DNA of 64,000 nucleotides, taken from positions 5,456,001 to 5,520,000 of the forward strand of contig NZ_CP029378.1 of the NCBI RefSeq assembly GCF_003268675.1. Direction: 5' to 3'. Made by a program: the position numbers and the translations under genes. This stretch comes from Streptomyces bacillaris. GTDB taxonomy: Bacteria; Actinomycetota; Actinomycetes; Streptomycetales; Streptomycetaceae. The notes beneath the pieces were generated by a model. The model was not told the origin of the DNA, did no database searches, and saw only the letters and a program-made list of their open reading frames with translations. This document shows positions 1 to 8,544 of the stretch, in pieces. Each line of letters opens with the position of its first letter. Positions within the stretch are counted from its first letter, which is position 1.

Positions 1-183
1 GACGCCCGGCAGCAGGGGCTGCCAGGGCCCGCCGGGCAGACACTGCGCCGACGTCTGCGCGGCGGAGACACCCCGTGCGCGGAGCTGGGCGGCGGACAGG
101 ACGCGGTGGGGCGCGTCCTGGAAGGGGTGCGCGGGGCGCGGGAAAAGCGGGGGCAAAGGGGAGAGCGGGGTGTTCTGGGTCAT
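1..183 (-). CDS. N-terminal fragment of an AbiEi-like protein (cut by window edge)
   Basis: Sixty-one in-frame codons run from the ATG at 183 to the window edge without a stop, so only the N-terminus is present. The visible part has a proline-rich lead and then a segment reading QLRARGVSAAQTSAQC followed by GGPWQPLLPGV. That pattern, a short winged-helix segment followed by W-x-x-LLPGV, is typical of Streptomyces proteins annotated as type IV toxin-antitoxin AbiEi-family or as DUF559-like hypothetical proteins. This identification is from memory of the family and rests on little sequence. The gene would be transcribed leftward from the 184-410 spacer. Nothing can be said about the C-terminal domain or about a cognate toxin. 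Confidence 0.5.
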   Translation of the reverse strand, partial: MTQNTPLSPLPPLFPRPAHPFQDAPHRVLSAAQLRARGVSAAQTSAQCLPGGPWQPLLPGV

Positions 184-410
184 GGTTGATGATTTCCCGC
201 CAACCCGGGCTGCCCTAACCCCTGTTACATAGCCGTCGACAATTCCGGACAACGCGCCCCTAAAGTACGGGCGTTCGAGGACCGAAAAGGACCGTCGCGC
301 GAAGAATGCGGAGGGGCGCGTCGGGCGGATGTACGAGCGCCGATTTCGCGCCGCGCACACTCCGGACCCGCGCGCCCCCTCCTGCCGGGGCCGCCCCCGA
401 TCACGTACGA

Positions 411-480
411 GGGACGACCCCGCTCACGCACGTGCCGGGGACCCCGCTCACGTACGTACGGGGAATGACCCCGCTCACGC
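411..480. repeat. Stop-codon-bearing tandem repeat at the pepN 3' end
   Basis: The 12-mer ACCCCGCTCACG starts at 417, 441 and 468, giving three imperfect tandem copies with periods of 24 and 27 bases. The TCA inside each copy (424, 448, 475) is an in-frame TGA on the minus strand, and the one at 475-477 is the pepN stop. The remaining part of the spacer (184-410) holds no gene I can support. It must contain the promoter of the leftward gene starting at 183. Confidence 0.75.
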
Positions 481-3087
481 CCGCGCGTCGCACTCCTGCC
501 CGCGCAGCACCCGCGCGAGGTCGTCCCGTGCCTCCAGGACGAGCCGGCGCAGCGCCGGAGCGGCGTCCTCGTGGTCGCTCAGCCAGGCGTCGGTCGCCGC
601 GAGGGTCTCCGGGCTGTCCTGGAGCGCGGGGAAGAGCCCCCGCACCACGTGCATGCCGATCTGGATGGACCGCTCGGCCCAGATCCGCTCGATCACCGCG
701 AAGTAGCGGTCCGCGTAAGGAGCCAGCAGCTCCCGCTGCGAGGGCTGCTCGAACCCGGTGATCGTCGCCTCGACCAGGGCGTTGGAGAGCTTGTCCGACT
801 CCACGACCGCCGCCCAGGCCTGGGCCTTGACCGCCTCCGAGGGGCGCGAGGCCAGGCACCGTACGTGGTGGCGCTTGCCGGACGCCGTGTCGTCGCGGGC
901 CAGTTCGGCGTCGATGGCCGCCTCGTCCGCCGCCCCGTGCGAGGCGAGCGGCGAGAGGAAGGCCCAGCGCAGCTCCTGGTCGACCTCCAGGCCGTCGATC
1001 CGGGCCGTGCCGTCCAGCAGCGAGCCCAGCAGCCGGAAGTCCGCCTCGGAGCCCGCGACGGCCGCGAAGAAGCGGGCCCAGGTCAGCTGGTGCTGGCTGC
1101 CCGGCTCGGCCTGCCGCAGCTCGCGCAGCGCGCCCTCGGCCAGCGCCCGGCCGCCCTCCTCGCGCCAGGCGGGGGCGGCGTAGTTCACCAGCGCCGACTG
1201 CGCCCAGGCGTGCAGCATCTGGAGGACGCCGATGTCGCTCTCGCGCCCGGCGTGCGCCAGCACCAGCGCGACGAAGTCGCGGGCGGGCAGCAGGGCGTCC
1301 CGCGTCAGGTTCCACAGGGCCGACCAGCACAGGGCGCGGGCCAGCGGGTCGGTGATGGAGCCCAGGTGGTCGCGGAGGGTGGCGAGCGACCCCTCGTCGA
1401 AGCGGATCTTGCAGTACGTGAGGTCGTCGTCGTTGACCAGGATCAGGTCGGGCCGCTCGGCCCCGGCCAGCTCCTTCACCACCGTGCGCTCCCCGGCCAC
1501 GTCCACCTCGGCGCGGGCGTACCGGGTCAGCTCGCCCTCCGGCGTACGCCGGTAGAGGCCGACGGCGACCCGGTGCGGGCGCAGCTCCGGGTGGGAGGCG
1601 GCGGCCTCCTGGACGACGGCCAGCTCGGTCAGCGTCCCGGCCGCGTCGTACGTCGGCACCGGGGTGAGCGCGTTGACGCCCGCGGTCTGGAGCCAGGAGC
1701 GCGACCAGGCGGTCATGTCCCGCCCGGAGGTCTCGGCCAGCACGGAGAGCAGGTCGCCCAGGCGCGTGTTGCCGTAGGCGTGCTGCTTGAAGTAGCGCCG
1801 CGCGCCCTCCAGGAAGGCGTCCCGCCCCACGTACGCCACCAGCTGCTTCAGGACGGAGGCGCCCTTGGCGTACGTGATGCCGTCGAAGTTCAGCTTGGCG
1901 TCCTCCAGGTCGCGGATGTCGGCCGTGATCGGGTGGGTGGAGGGCAGCTGGTCCGCGCGGTAGGCCCACGCCTTGCGGTTGTTGGCGAAGGTGATCCAGC
2001 CGTTGGTGAAGCGGGTCGCCTCGACCATCGAGAAGGAGCCCATGAAGTCCGCGAAGGACTCCTTCAGCCACAGGTCGTCCCACCACTCCATGGTGACGAG
2101 GTCGCCGAACCACATGTGCGCCATCTCGTGCAGGATGACGTTGGCGCGCCGCTCGTAGGCGGCCGAGGTGACCTTGCCGCGGAAGATGTACTCCTCGCGG
2201 AAGGTGACCATGCCCGGGTTCTCCATCGCCCCGAGGTTGTACTCCGGCACGAACGCCTGGTCGTACTTCCCGAAGGGGTACGGGTAGTCGAAGTTGTCGT
2301 GGAAGAAGTCCAGGCCCTGCTTGGTGACCAGGAAGACGTCGTCCGCGTCGAAGTGCTTGGCGAGCCCCTTGCGGCACATCGCGCCGAGGGGGATCTCCAG
2401 GGTGGTGCCGTCGTCGAACGTACGGGTGTAGTGGTCGGTCACGTAGTGGTACGGACCGGCGACGACGGCCGTGATGTAGGTGGAGATGGGCTCGGTCTCC
2501 GCGAACCGCCACACCCCGCCCTCCTGCGACTCCTCGGCCCCGTTGGACCAGACCCGCCAGCCCTCCGGCGCGGTCACCTGGAAGCGGTAGGGGGCCTTCA
2601 GGTCCGGCTGTTCGAAGTTGGCGAAGACCCGGCGGGCGTCGGCCGGTTCGTACTGCGTGTAGAGGTAGACCTCGCCGTCCTCCGGGTCGACGAAGCGGTG
2701 CATCCCCTCGCCGGTCCTGCTGTACGCGCACCGGGCGTCGACCACGAGGACGTTCTCGCCCTCCAGCAGCCCGTCCAGGGCCACCCGGGCCCCGTCGAAC
2801 ACGGCGGTCGGGTCCAGGGCCTTCCCGTTCAGCGTCACGGCGTCCACGCCCGGCGCCACCAGGTCCGCGAAGGTCGAGGCACCGGCCCGGGCGGAGCGGA
2901 ACCGGATCGTGGTCAGCGACCGGAACGTCCGCGGACCGGCGTCCCCGTCGCCCCCCTCCGCGCCCCCGCCGGCCCCCTCGGGCCCGTCGACGGCGGAACG
3001 CAGGTCGAGCTGGACCTCGTAACCGTCGACGGTCAGCAGCTCGGCCCTCTGCTGGGCCTCGTCGCGGGACAGGTTTTCACCGGGCAC
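475..3087 (-). CDS. pepN: Aminopeptidase N (M1 family zinc metallopeptidase)
   Basis: This cytoplasmic zinc aminopeptidase removes N-terminal residues from peptides and is the main such activity in Streptomyces (PepN of S. lividans, about 857 aa). The protein has 870 residues from the GTG at 3087, which has a GAAGGAG ribosome site five bases upstream. A longer upstream reading exists but adds a low-complexity arginine-rich leader. The M1 signatures are clear: the exopeptidase motif GAMEN and the zinc motif HEMAH at residues 320-324, with the third ligand Glu343 in LWLKESFAD. The N-terminal beta domain and C-terminal ERAP1-like helical domain follow the usual order. It is divergent from the reductase gene at 3276 and reads alone. 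Its stop lies inside a tandem repeat. Confidence 0.96.
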   Translation of the reverse strand: MPGENLSRDEAQQRAELLTVDGYEVQLDLRSAVDGPEGAGGGAEGGDGDAGPRTFRSLTTIRFRSARAGASTFADLVAPGVDAVTLNGKALDPTAVFDGARVALDGLLEGENVLVVDARCAYSRTGEGMHRFVDPEDGEVYLYTQYEPADARRVFANFEQPDLKAPYRFQVTAPEGWRVWSNGAEESQEGGVWRFAETEPISTYITAVVAGPYHYVTDHYTRTFDDGTTLEIPLGAMCRKGLAKHFDADDVFLVTKQGLDFFHDNFDYPYPFGKYDQAFVPEYNLGAMENPGMVTFREEYIFRGKVTSAAYERRANVILHEMAHMWFGDLVTMEWWDDLWLKESFADFMGSFSMVEATRFTNGWITFANNRKAWAYRADQLPSTHPITADIRDLEDAKLNFDGITYAKGASVLKQLVAYVGRDAFLEGARRYFKQHAYGNTRLGDLLSVLAETSGRDMTAWSRSWLQTAGVNALTPVPTYDAAGTLTELAVVQEAAASHPELRPHRVAVGLYRRTPEGELTRYARAEVDVAGERTVVKELAGAERPDLILVNDDDLTYCKIRFDEGSLATLRDHLGSITDPLARALCWSALWNLTRDALLPARDFVALVLAHAGRESDIGVLQMLHAWAQSALVNYAAPAWREEGGRALAEGALRELRQAEPGSQHQLTWARFFAAVAGSEADFRLLGSLLDGTARIDGLEVDQELRWAFLSPLASHGAADEAAIDAELARDDTASGKRHHVRCLASRPSEAVKAQAWAAVVESDKLSNALVEATITGFEQPSQRELLAPYADRYFAVIERIWAERSIQIGMHVVRGLFPALQDSPETLAATDAWLSDHEDAAPALRRLVLEARDDLARVLRGQECDARA

Positions 3088-3275
3088 GGGCACTCCTTCG
3101 TGACGCGCGTCATGTGTCGTGTTCGAACCCATTGATCCTTGCACGCGTCTCCGGCGACCGGTATCCGGTATGCGGTGCCGCCGCACCGGACGACATCGGG
3201 GGAGCCCTCCGGGAATGGCGGACCTCCCGGAGGCGTTCTGCCCGACAGCAGCAACCGGCCTTTCTGAGGAGCGAG

Positions 3276-3926
3276 ATGTCCGAGAACACCCCCGCGAACG
3301 GCAAGACCCCGGCCGACTTCTGGTTCGACCCGCTCTGCCCGTGGGCGTGGATGACCTCGCGCTGGATCCTGGAGGTCGAGAAGGTCCGGGACATCGAGGT
3401 CCGCTGGCATGTGATGAGCCTGGCCGTCCTGAACGAGGACAAGCTGGACGAGCTGCCCGAGGAGTACCGCGACATGCTGGAGAACAAGGCGTGGGGCCCG
3501 GTCAGGGTCGTCATCGCCGCCCAGCAGCTCCACGGTGACGACGTCGTCGGCCCGCTCTACACGGCCCTCGGCACCCGCTTCCACAACAACGGCGAGGGCC
3601 CCACCCGCGAGGCTATCGTCGGCGCGCTCAAGGACATCGGCCTCCCCGAGGACCTGGTGGAGTACGCCGACAAGGACACGTACGACACCGAGCTGCGCGC
3701 CTCCCACAAGGAGGGCATCGAGAAGGTCGGCCAGGAGGTCGGCACCCCGGTCATCGCCGTGCCGGGCGCGGACGGCGAGCAGGTCGCCTTCTTCGGACCC
3801 GTCGTCACCCCCGCCCCCAAGGGCGAGGACGCGGCGAAGCTCTGGGACGGCACGCTGCTGGTCGCCTCCATCCCCGGCTTCTACGAGATCAAGCGGACCC
3901 GCACGCAGGGCCCGATCTTCGACTGA
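3276..3926 (+). CDS. DsbA-family mycothiol-dependent reductase (Rv2466c-like)
   Basis: The 216-aa thioredoxin-fold protein closely matches, from memory, Mycobacterium tuberculosis Rv2466c, a mycothiol-dependent oxidoreductase also called mycothiol nitroreductase. Shared stretches include FWFDPLCPWxW near the N-terminus, SRWILEVxKVRDIEV, WGPVRVxIAA, the cis-proline region VGTPVI, and the ending ELKRTRT-like KRTRTQGPIFD. The active site reads Cys21-Pro-Trp-Ala24, so only the nucleophilic cysteine remains and the resolving cysteine of the CPWC motif is missing. That suits a monothiol mechanism with mycothiol. The ATG at 3276 follows the ribosome site TGAGGAGCG. Transcription diverges from pepN. 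The stop opens a 33-bp tandem repeat and a hairpin terminator follows. Confidence 0.9.
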   Translation: MSENTPANGKTPADFWFDPLCPWAWMTSRWILEVEKVRDIEVRWHVMSLAVLNEDKLDELPEEYRDMLENKAWGPVRVVIAAQQLHGDDVVGPLYTALGTRFHNNGEGPTREAIVGALKDIGLPEDLVEYADKDTYDTELRASHKEGIEKVGQEVGTPVIAVPGADGEQVAFFGPVVTPAPKGEDAAKLWDGTLLVASIPGFYEIKRTRTQGPIFD

Positions 3927-3989
3927 CCTCCGCCTCCGGATGGCCTCCGCTTCGGCTGACCTCCGCTTCGGATGGCCTCTGCCTTCGGA
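3924..3989. repeat. Stop-codon-bearing tandem repeat after the reductase gene
   Basis: Two 33-bp imperfect copies (3924-3956 and 3957-3989) each begin with TGACCTCCGC and contain GGATGGCCTC. The first TGA is the stop of the upstream gene and the second lies exactly 33 bases on, in the same frame. Confidence 0.75.
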
Positions 3990-3995
3990 GGGTCT

Positions 3996-4031
3996 CGGGC
4001 CGGGAGTGAGCGCGTGCTCCCGGCCCGTTGT
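3996..4031 (+). terminator. Hairpin terminator downstream of the DsbA-family gene
   Basis: Eleven-base perfect arms CGGGCCGGGAG (3996-4006) and CTCCCGGCCCG (4017-4027) enclose a 10-base loop and are followed by TTGTC. This is a strong GC-rich stem with a short tail, as is usual for Streptomyces terminators. Confidence 0.6.
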
Positions 4032-4051
4032 CAGTGGCGGCCCGTACGGTG

Positions 4052-4404
4052 ATGACCATGCGAATCTCACCGGAGATGATCACGATCGACTGCCCCGACC
4101 CCAGACGCTGGCCGCCTGGTGGGCCACGGCGCTCGGGGTCGACGGCACGCAGGACTACGGCGAGTTCGTCGTGGTCCCCGCCACCCCGCTGGTCCTCGGC
4201 TTCCAGCGGGTGCCCGAGCCCAAGACCGTCAAGAACCGGGTGCACATCGACTTCGCCTCCCCCGACCGCCCGGCGGACGTGGAGCGCCTGACGGGCCTGG
4301 GCGCGACGGTGCTGGGCGAGCACTCCATGCACGGCCTGACCTGGACGGTTCTTCAGGACCCTGAGGGGAATGAGTTCTGCCTGGCGGACGAGGGGGCGCA
4401 CTGA
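4052..4404 (+). pseudogene. VOC (glyoxalase-like) protein gene with a frameshift
   Basis: The reading MTMRISPEMITIDCPDP (ATG at 4052 or 4058) stops making sense after the CCCC run at 4099-4102. In the next frame it resumes as QTLAAWWATALGVDGTQDYGEF and continues to the TGA at 4402. Adding one C to that run restores a 117-residue protein with the single-VOC-domain layout, including the LGFQRVPEPKTVKNRVHIDF strand and a closing DPEGNEFCL. VOC proteins of this size are usually small metal-binding dioxygenase, resistance or unassigned proteins, and the substrate cannot be told here. The lesion could be real decay or a base-calling error in a homopolymer. The convergent neighbour has four similar lesions. 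As written, the gene would not give a full-length product. Confidence 0.75.
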
Positions 4405-4444
4405 GGGCGCTGGTCGCACCGGTCGACCGGCGGGCCGCACGGGT

Positions 4445-4590
4445 CGGCTGACGGCCGGTCACCGGGGCGGTGGTACGAGGCATGCGGCCACACCGGCAGG
4501 TGGTCACCGGGGCCGGGCGGCGGCCAGGATCCCGGCCACGCCGACGGCCGGTCACCGAGTCCGCCCGGCGGCCAGGGTCTCCGCCACCTC
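4445..4590. repeat. Stop-codon-bearing tandem repeat at the amine oxidase 3' end
   Basis: GGTCACCG recurs with its TCA at 4459, 4504 and 4552 (periods 45 and 48), each time followed by a related GC-rich segment such as CGGCGGCCAGG. The rightmost TCA (4552-4554) is the stop of the leftward amine oxidase, and the other two fall in the same minus-strand frame. The repeat fills the space between the convergent VOC and amine oxidase genes. Confidence 0.65.
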
Positions 4591-5904
4591 CCGGCCCGCG
4601 CGTACCCCCGATTGCGATGGCGCCCTCCAGGTAGCCCGCGTGCTCGTCGGCGGTCTCCGTGCCCGTCCAGTGCACGGGCCCGAGCGGGGCGTGGGGCAGA
4701 GGGCTGATGCCCTCGGTGGTTCCCGGCTCGGGCAGGACGACATAGCCACCGCCCGCGTGCTCGTCGAGGTGCCACGCCTTCTCGTGCCAGCTCACCGGTT
4801 TCAGCACGCCCGTCCCGAGGTGCGGGACCAGAGGGGCGAGCAGGACCTGTCGGCGTTCCTCCGCGTCCAGGTCGTCCAGGGCGCGCGCCTCGGGCCCGGC
4901 CACGAGCGTGCACAGGTGCCCCGGCCCGCCGGGCGACCCGGTGTCGAACACCGCGCGCCCGGGGGAGTCGAGCACCAGGAACTCGGCCCGCCCCCGGTCC
5001 CGCCAGAACGGCCGCTCGAACACCGCGACGCCTTGTACACGGAGCCCATGTACGTGTTCCGCTCCAGCGCGGCCCGGTCGGCCGGGAGCGGCGGGTGGTG
5101 CTCGATCCGGGCCGCGACCGGCGGCGGTACGGTGACGATGCTCCGCGCCGCCCGGAACGTACCGGCCCCGGTGTGCACGGTGACCCCGTGCGCGTCCCGT
5201 ACGAGGCGGGTCACCCGGTGCCCCGTGCGTACGCGCGCCCCCCAGCTCGGCGGCCAGCCGGTCGGTGAGCGTCCCCACCCCCTCGACGAGCAGCGAGTCC
5301 TGGGCCCCGCACCTGGTGGAGAGGATGGTCCGCAGCCCGCCCTGCTGCCGGACCATGCGGGCCATCGCGTGCACGGAGTACCGGTCGAGGTCGGCCGTCC
5401 ACGAGATCGACGCGATCACTTCGAGCAGCCGGCGCGAGACGCGTCCGGGCACCTTGCGCAGGCAGGCGTCGACCGTGGTGTCGTTCCACCGCTCCGGCGT
5501 CCCGGTCAGTGACAGCACGCCGACCCCGGCGAGGGCGGCCCCGGCGGGCAGCACGGACGGCGAGGCGAGCGGCAGCCTGCGGCCCCCGTCGATCACCTGG
5601 GGCGCCGTTCCGGTGTGCATCGGGTAGCGGGTGGCGCCCAGCTCGGCCGCCAGGGCCATGATCCGGTGGTGGTCGTGGCCGATCCACTGCCCGCCGAGGT
5701 CGAGCCGGGAGCCCAGGGCCGTCGTCTCGGCCATCGCGCGCCCGCCGGTCCGGTCGGCGGACTCCAGGACGAGGACGTCGACACCGCGGCGGTGCAGTTC
5801 ACGGGCGGCGGTCAGCCCGGAGAGCCGGCCCCCACGACGACGACGGTGGCGTCCGGATCACCGTCGTACGCCGAAGTGTCATCCAGGGGCTCATGGTTCT
5901 GCAT
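4552..5904 (-). pseudogene. Flavin-containing amine oxidase gene broken by four indels
   Basis: Stitching frames gives a protein of about 450 residues of the flavin amine oxidase family: an N-terminal ATVVVVGAG-(L)SGLTAARELHRRGVDVLVLE dinucleotide-binding fold, then DRTGGRAM, LDLGGQWIG, and a C-terminal HWTGTETADEHAGYLEGAIASG FAD-contact motif. The ATG at 5904 has an AAAGG eight bases upstream. Four single-base lesions break it: one missing base near 5824, one extra in the C run 5238-5243, one missing near 5031, one extra near 4612. The gene lies 54 bases after the aldehyde dehydrogenase on the same strand. An intact enzyme would turn an amine into the aldehyde that the dehydrogenase oxidises. 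Real decay and sequencing error remain equally possible. Confidence 0.8.
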
Positions 5905-5958
5905 GCATCGCACCTTTCGAGAGCTGGGCCAAGCGGTACGGGAAGAGGAGAGGAGGGC

Positions 5959-7422
5959 TCACCCGCGCCGCATCATGCGCTGGACCAGCCGCAGCGCGGG
6001 GCCGTCGGTGAACGGTGGCTGGGCCAGGCGCAGGGTGTCCGGGGCGAGCGGCTTGCGCAGGACGGGCTTGAGGTGGCTGAAGGCGCGCCAGGAGTGGACG
6101 CCGTGGTACGCGCCGATGCCGCTGGCGCCGACCCCGCCGAAGGGCAGCCCGGTCGCGGCGGCGTGGATGAGACCGGCGCCGTGGACCACCGCGCCGGATG
6201 AGGTCCGCTGCTCGAAGAGGTGGCGGGTGCGGGCGGAGGAGGAGAAGACGTACAGGGCGAGCGGCTTGTCCCAGCCGTTGACCACCCGTACGGCCTCCTC
6301 GGCCGACGCGACCGGGACGATGGGCAGGACGGGCCCGAAGATCTCGTCCCGCAGCACGGGGTGGGCGGCGTCGGGCCCGACGGCCAAAGAGCCCTCGCCG
6401 GAGGACGGGACGAGCACCACGGAGGGGGCGATATAACGCTCGGCCCGGTCATGGTCACCACCGACCACGACCTCCGTGCCCTCCAGCAGCCCGACGAGCC
6501 GGTCGAACTGCCGCTCGTTGACGATCCGGCCGTAGTCGTCACCGGTACGGGGATCGGCGCCCCACAGATCGGCGACAGCCTCCTTGAGCGCGTCCACCAG
6601 CGCCGGAACCCGGTCGGGCGTGGTCATCACGTAGTCCGGGGCGATGCAGGTCTGGCCGGCGTTGGTGAACTTGGCCCAGGCGATGCGCCGCGCCGCCTGG
6701 CGGAGGTGGGGGTCGTCGTCGAACCAGACCGGCGACTTGCCGCCCAGCTCCAGCGTGACCGGCGTCAGATGCTCGGCCGCCGCCCGCATCACGACCCGGC
6801 CGACCGTCCCGCTGCCGGTGAAGACGATGTGGTCGAACCGCTGGGCCAGCAGCTCCGTCGTCTCCGGAACCCCGCCCTCCACGACCCGTACGGCCCCGTC
6901 GGGGAAGTAGCGCGGCACGAGCCGGGCGACCAGCGCCGAGGTGGCGGGCGCGAGTTCGCTCGGCTTGAGGACAGCCGTGTTGCCCGCCGCCAGCACACCG
7001 GCCAGCGGGTCGAGCAGGAGCTGCACCGGGTAGTTCCACGGGGCGATCACCAGCACCACGCCGAGCGGCTCGGGGACCAGCCGCGCCCGGCCCGGCAGCA
7101 GCGCCAGGGGCAGCGGACCGCGCCGGGACCGGGCCCAGCGCCGCAGGTGCCGCAGGGTGTGGTCGATCTCCGCGAGGGTCACGCCGATCTCGGTGAGCTG
7201 GGCCTCGCCGGACCCCTTGTGCAGGTCGCTCCAGAGGGCGGCCTCGATCGCGGCCTCGTTCTCGATGATCAGCGCCCGCAGTGCCCGCAGCCGCCGCGCA
7301 CGGGCGGCCAGGGGCCGGGTGTCCCCGGAGTCGAAGACCCGGCGCGTCTCGGATACGGCTGCGCGGGCCGGGGAGGAAGGCTCGGTCGTGGTCGTCGCGG
7401 TTGTCGGGGCCATGGGAACCAC
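5959..7422 (-). CDS. NAD(P)-dependent aldehyde dehydrogenase
   Basis: This 487-aa enzyme would oxidise an aldehyde to the acid. The class-3-like ALDH layout is complete: APWNYPVQLLLDPL near residue 128, the coenzyme-binding FTGSGTVGR near 201, the general base Glu225 in TLELGGKSP, the nucleophile Cys259 in NAGQTCIAPDYV, and the late EIFGPVLP motif. The GTG at 7422 is preferred over the ATG at 7413 because GAGG lies four bases before it and too far from the ATG. It is the first gene of a unit with the amine oxidase remnant and is divergent from a TetR gene, with an inverted repeat between them. The physiological substrate is unknown. An amine-derived aldehyde is inferred from context. Confidence 0.9.
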   Translation of the reverse strand: MVPMAPTTATTTTEPSSPARAAVSETRRVFDSGDTRPLAARARRLRALRALIIENEAAIEAALWSDLHKGSGEAQLTEIGVTLAEIDHTLRHLRRWARSRRGPLPLALLPGRARLVPEPLGVVLVIAPWNYPVQLLLDPLAGVLAAGNTAVLKPSELAPATSALVARLVPRYFPDGAVRVVEGGVPETTELLAQRFDHIVFTGSGTVGRVVMRAAAEHLTPVTLELGGKSPVWFDDDPHLRQAARRIAWAKFTNAGQTCIAPDYVMTTPDRVPALVDALKEAVADLWGADPRTGDDYGRIVNERQFDRLVGLLEGTEVVVGGDHDRAERYIAPSVVLVPSSGEGSLAVGPDAAHPVLRDEIFGPVLPIVPVASAEEAVRVVNGWDKPLALYVFSSSARTRHLFEQRTSSGAVVHGAGLIHAAATGLPFGGVGASGIGAYHGVHSWRAFSHLKPVLRKPLAPDTLRLAQPPFTDGPALRLVQRMMRRG

Positions 7423-7433
7423 CGTACCTCAAT

Positions 7434-7453
7434 ACGAAACGGATGCTTTTCGT
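7434..7453. promoter_or_regulatory. Probable TetR operator
   Basis: A perfect inverted repeat ACGAAA-N8-TTTCGT sits in the 80-base divergent spacer, 12 bases before the aldehyde dehydrogenase start and 50 bases before the TetR start. A TetR-family repressor would be expected to bind a 15-20 bp repeat here and control both directions. The assignment is inferred from position. Confidence 0.55.
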
Positions 7454-7502
7454 TTACGGTAGCGGAGGCGGGGGTGACACACCAGCGCGAGAGAATCCGG
7501 GT

Positions 7503-8129
7503 ATGACAGCACAGGGCGACACCGAACCGCCGAAGGGCCGGCCGAAGGACCCGCGCGTGGACGCGGCGCTGCTCGACGCGGCGATCGAGGTCCTGAACGA
7601 ATCGGGCTGGGCCGCATTCACCACCACGGCGGTCGCCCGCCGCGCCGGCGCCTCCACGGCCTCCCTCTACCGCCGCTGGCCCTCCAAGCAGGCCCTCGCC
7701 GGAGCCGTCGCCCGGCACATCGCCCTGGACGAGCTCGGCGGCATCGACACCGGCTCCCTGGAGGGCGACCTCCGCGAACTGCTCTCCTCCAAGCGCCGCA
7801 TCCTGGAGAACGCCACCGGCCCCGCCCTCCTCTCCCTGATGGGCCAGGCCCCGCACGACGAGGAACTGCGCCGCATCCTCCACGACGACGTCTACGCGGT
7901 GGTCCGCGGCCAGTTGGAAACCCTCATCGCCCAGGCGGTCACCCGCGGCGAACTGCCCGCCCCCCTCGGCGCCGCCCACCTGGACGTCCTGACCCTGGTC
8001 CTGGTCGGCACCACGGTGGCCCGCTCGGTCTTCCTCACCCGCCCGGACGAGGTCGACGCCGACACGGTGGAGACAGAGCTGCACCTGCTGCTGGCGGCGC
8101 TGCCGCGCGGGGGCGGGGCGGCGGGGTAG
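7503..8129 (+). CDS. TetR-family transcriptional regulator
   Basis: The 208-aa protein has an N-terminal helix-turn-helix of TetR type over residues of about 15-65 (LLDAAIEVLNESGWAAFTTT, then VARRAGASTASLYRRWPSKQ), followed by a helical ligand domain. The ATG at 7503 is preferred because it begins just before the conserved GRPKDPRVDAALLDAA lead. The ribosome site is weak, so leaderless or weak translation is possible. It probably represses the divergent aldehyde dehydrogenase/amine oxidase unit through the 7434-7453 repeat and senses an amine or aldehyde, though the ligand is not visible in the sequence. Confidence 0.88.
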   Translation: MTAQGDTEPPKGRPKDPRVDAALLDAAIEVLNESGWAAFTTTAVARRAGASTASLYRRWPSKQALAGAVARHIALDELGGIDTGSLEGDLRELLSSKRRILENATGPALLSLMGQAPHDEELRRILHDDVYAVVRGQLETLIAQAVTRGELPAPLGAAHLDVLTLVLVGTTVARSVFLTRPDEVDADTVETELHLLLAALPRGGGAAG

Positions 8130-8544
8130 CCGGGCCGGGGTGCCTGGCTCCTCAGGGACTCGCGACACCGGAGTCGCGCCACCGAAAGCGGCTCAGATGC
8201 AGGTTCCGTCCTCGTTCCGTTGCTCCTCTGAATCTCCCTCTACTGCTCAGCCTAGAATGACTGTTCGGGCGTTGGCTGTATGAGGAGGAGCGCTGTGCGC
8301 GCGGGGGAGACGGGTCGGCGAGGTCGGTGGGCACGGGGAATTCGGGCGACAGCCGGTACGCGGTGAATCTGCGGAATGCTCTGGCGATCGAAGCGCGAAA
8401 GGATGAACGCCTTCAATGAGGGGGGCGACGATCTGCCGAGGGCACTCGACGCCACCCGCCACTGGCCGGCCGCCGCGCCGGGGCCGGGGCTTCGGGCTTA
8501 CGCAGCCTCACAGCACACGACAGCCGCAACGGGAGGGCGCGACG
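8130..8544 (+). promoter_or_regulatory. Spacer with a candidate promoter for the WXG module
   Basis: No convincing gene lies in these 415 bases. A good -10 element, TAGAAT, is at 8253-8258 with no matching -35. A short inverted repeat CGCGAC-N6-GTCGCG at 8161-8178 may end the tetR transcript. The leader from the -10 to the first gene would be about 280 bases, which is long. Confidence 0.35.

Noticed and set aside
571..3135. Open frame of 854 codons antisense to pepN
   Set aside because: A shadow of pepN; the product is Val/Gly/Arg/Leu-rich low complexity and has no family features.
8295..8369. GTG-started 24-codon frame after GAGGAGGAG
   Set aside because: Very short and arginine/glycine-rich; a good ribosome-like purine run alone is not enough support.
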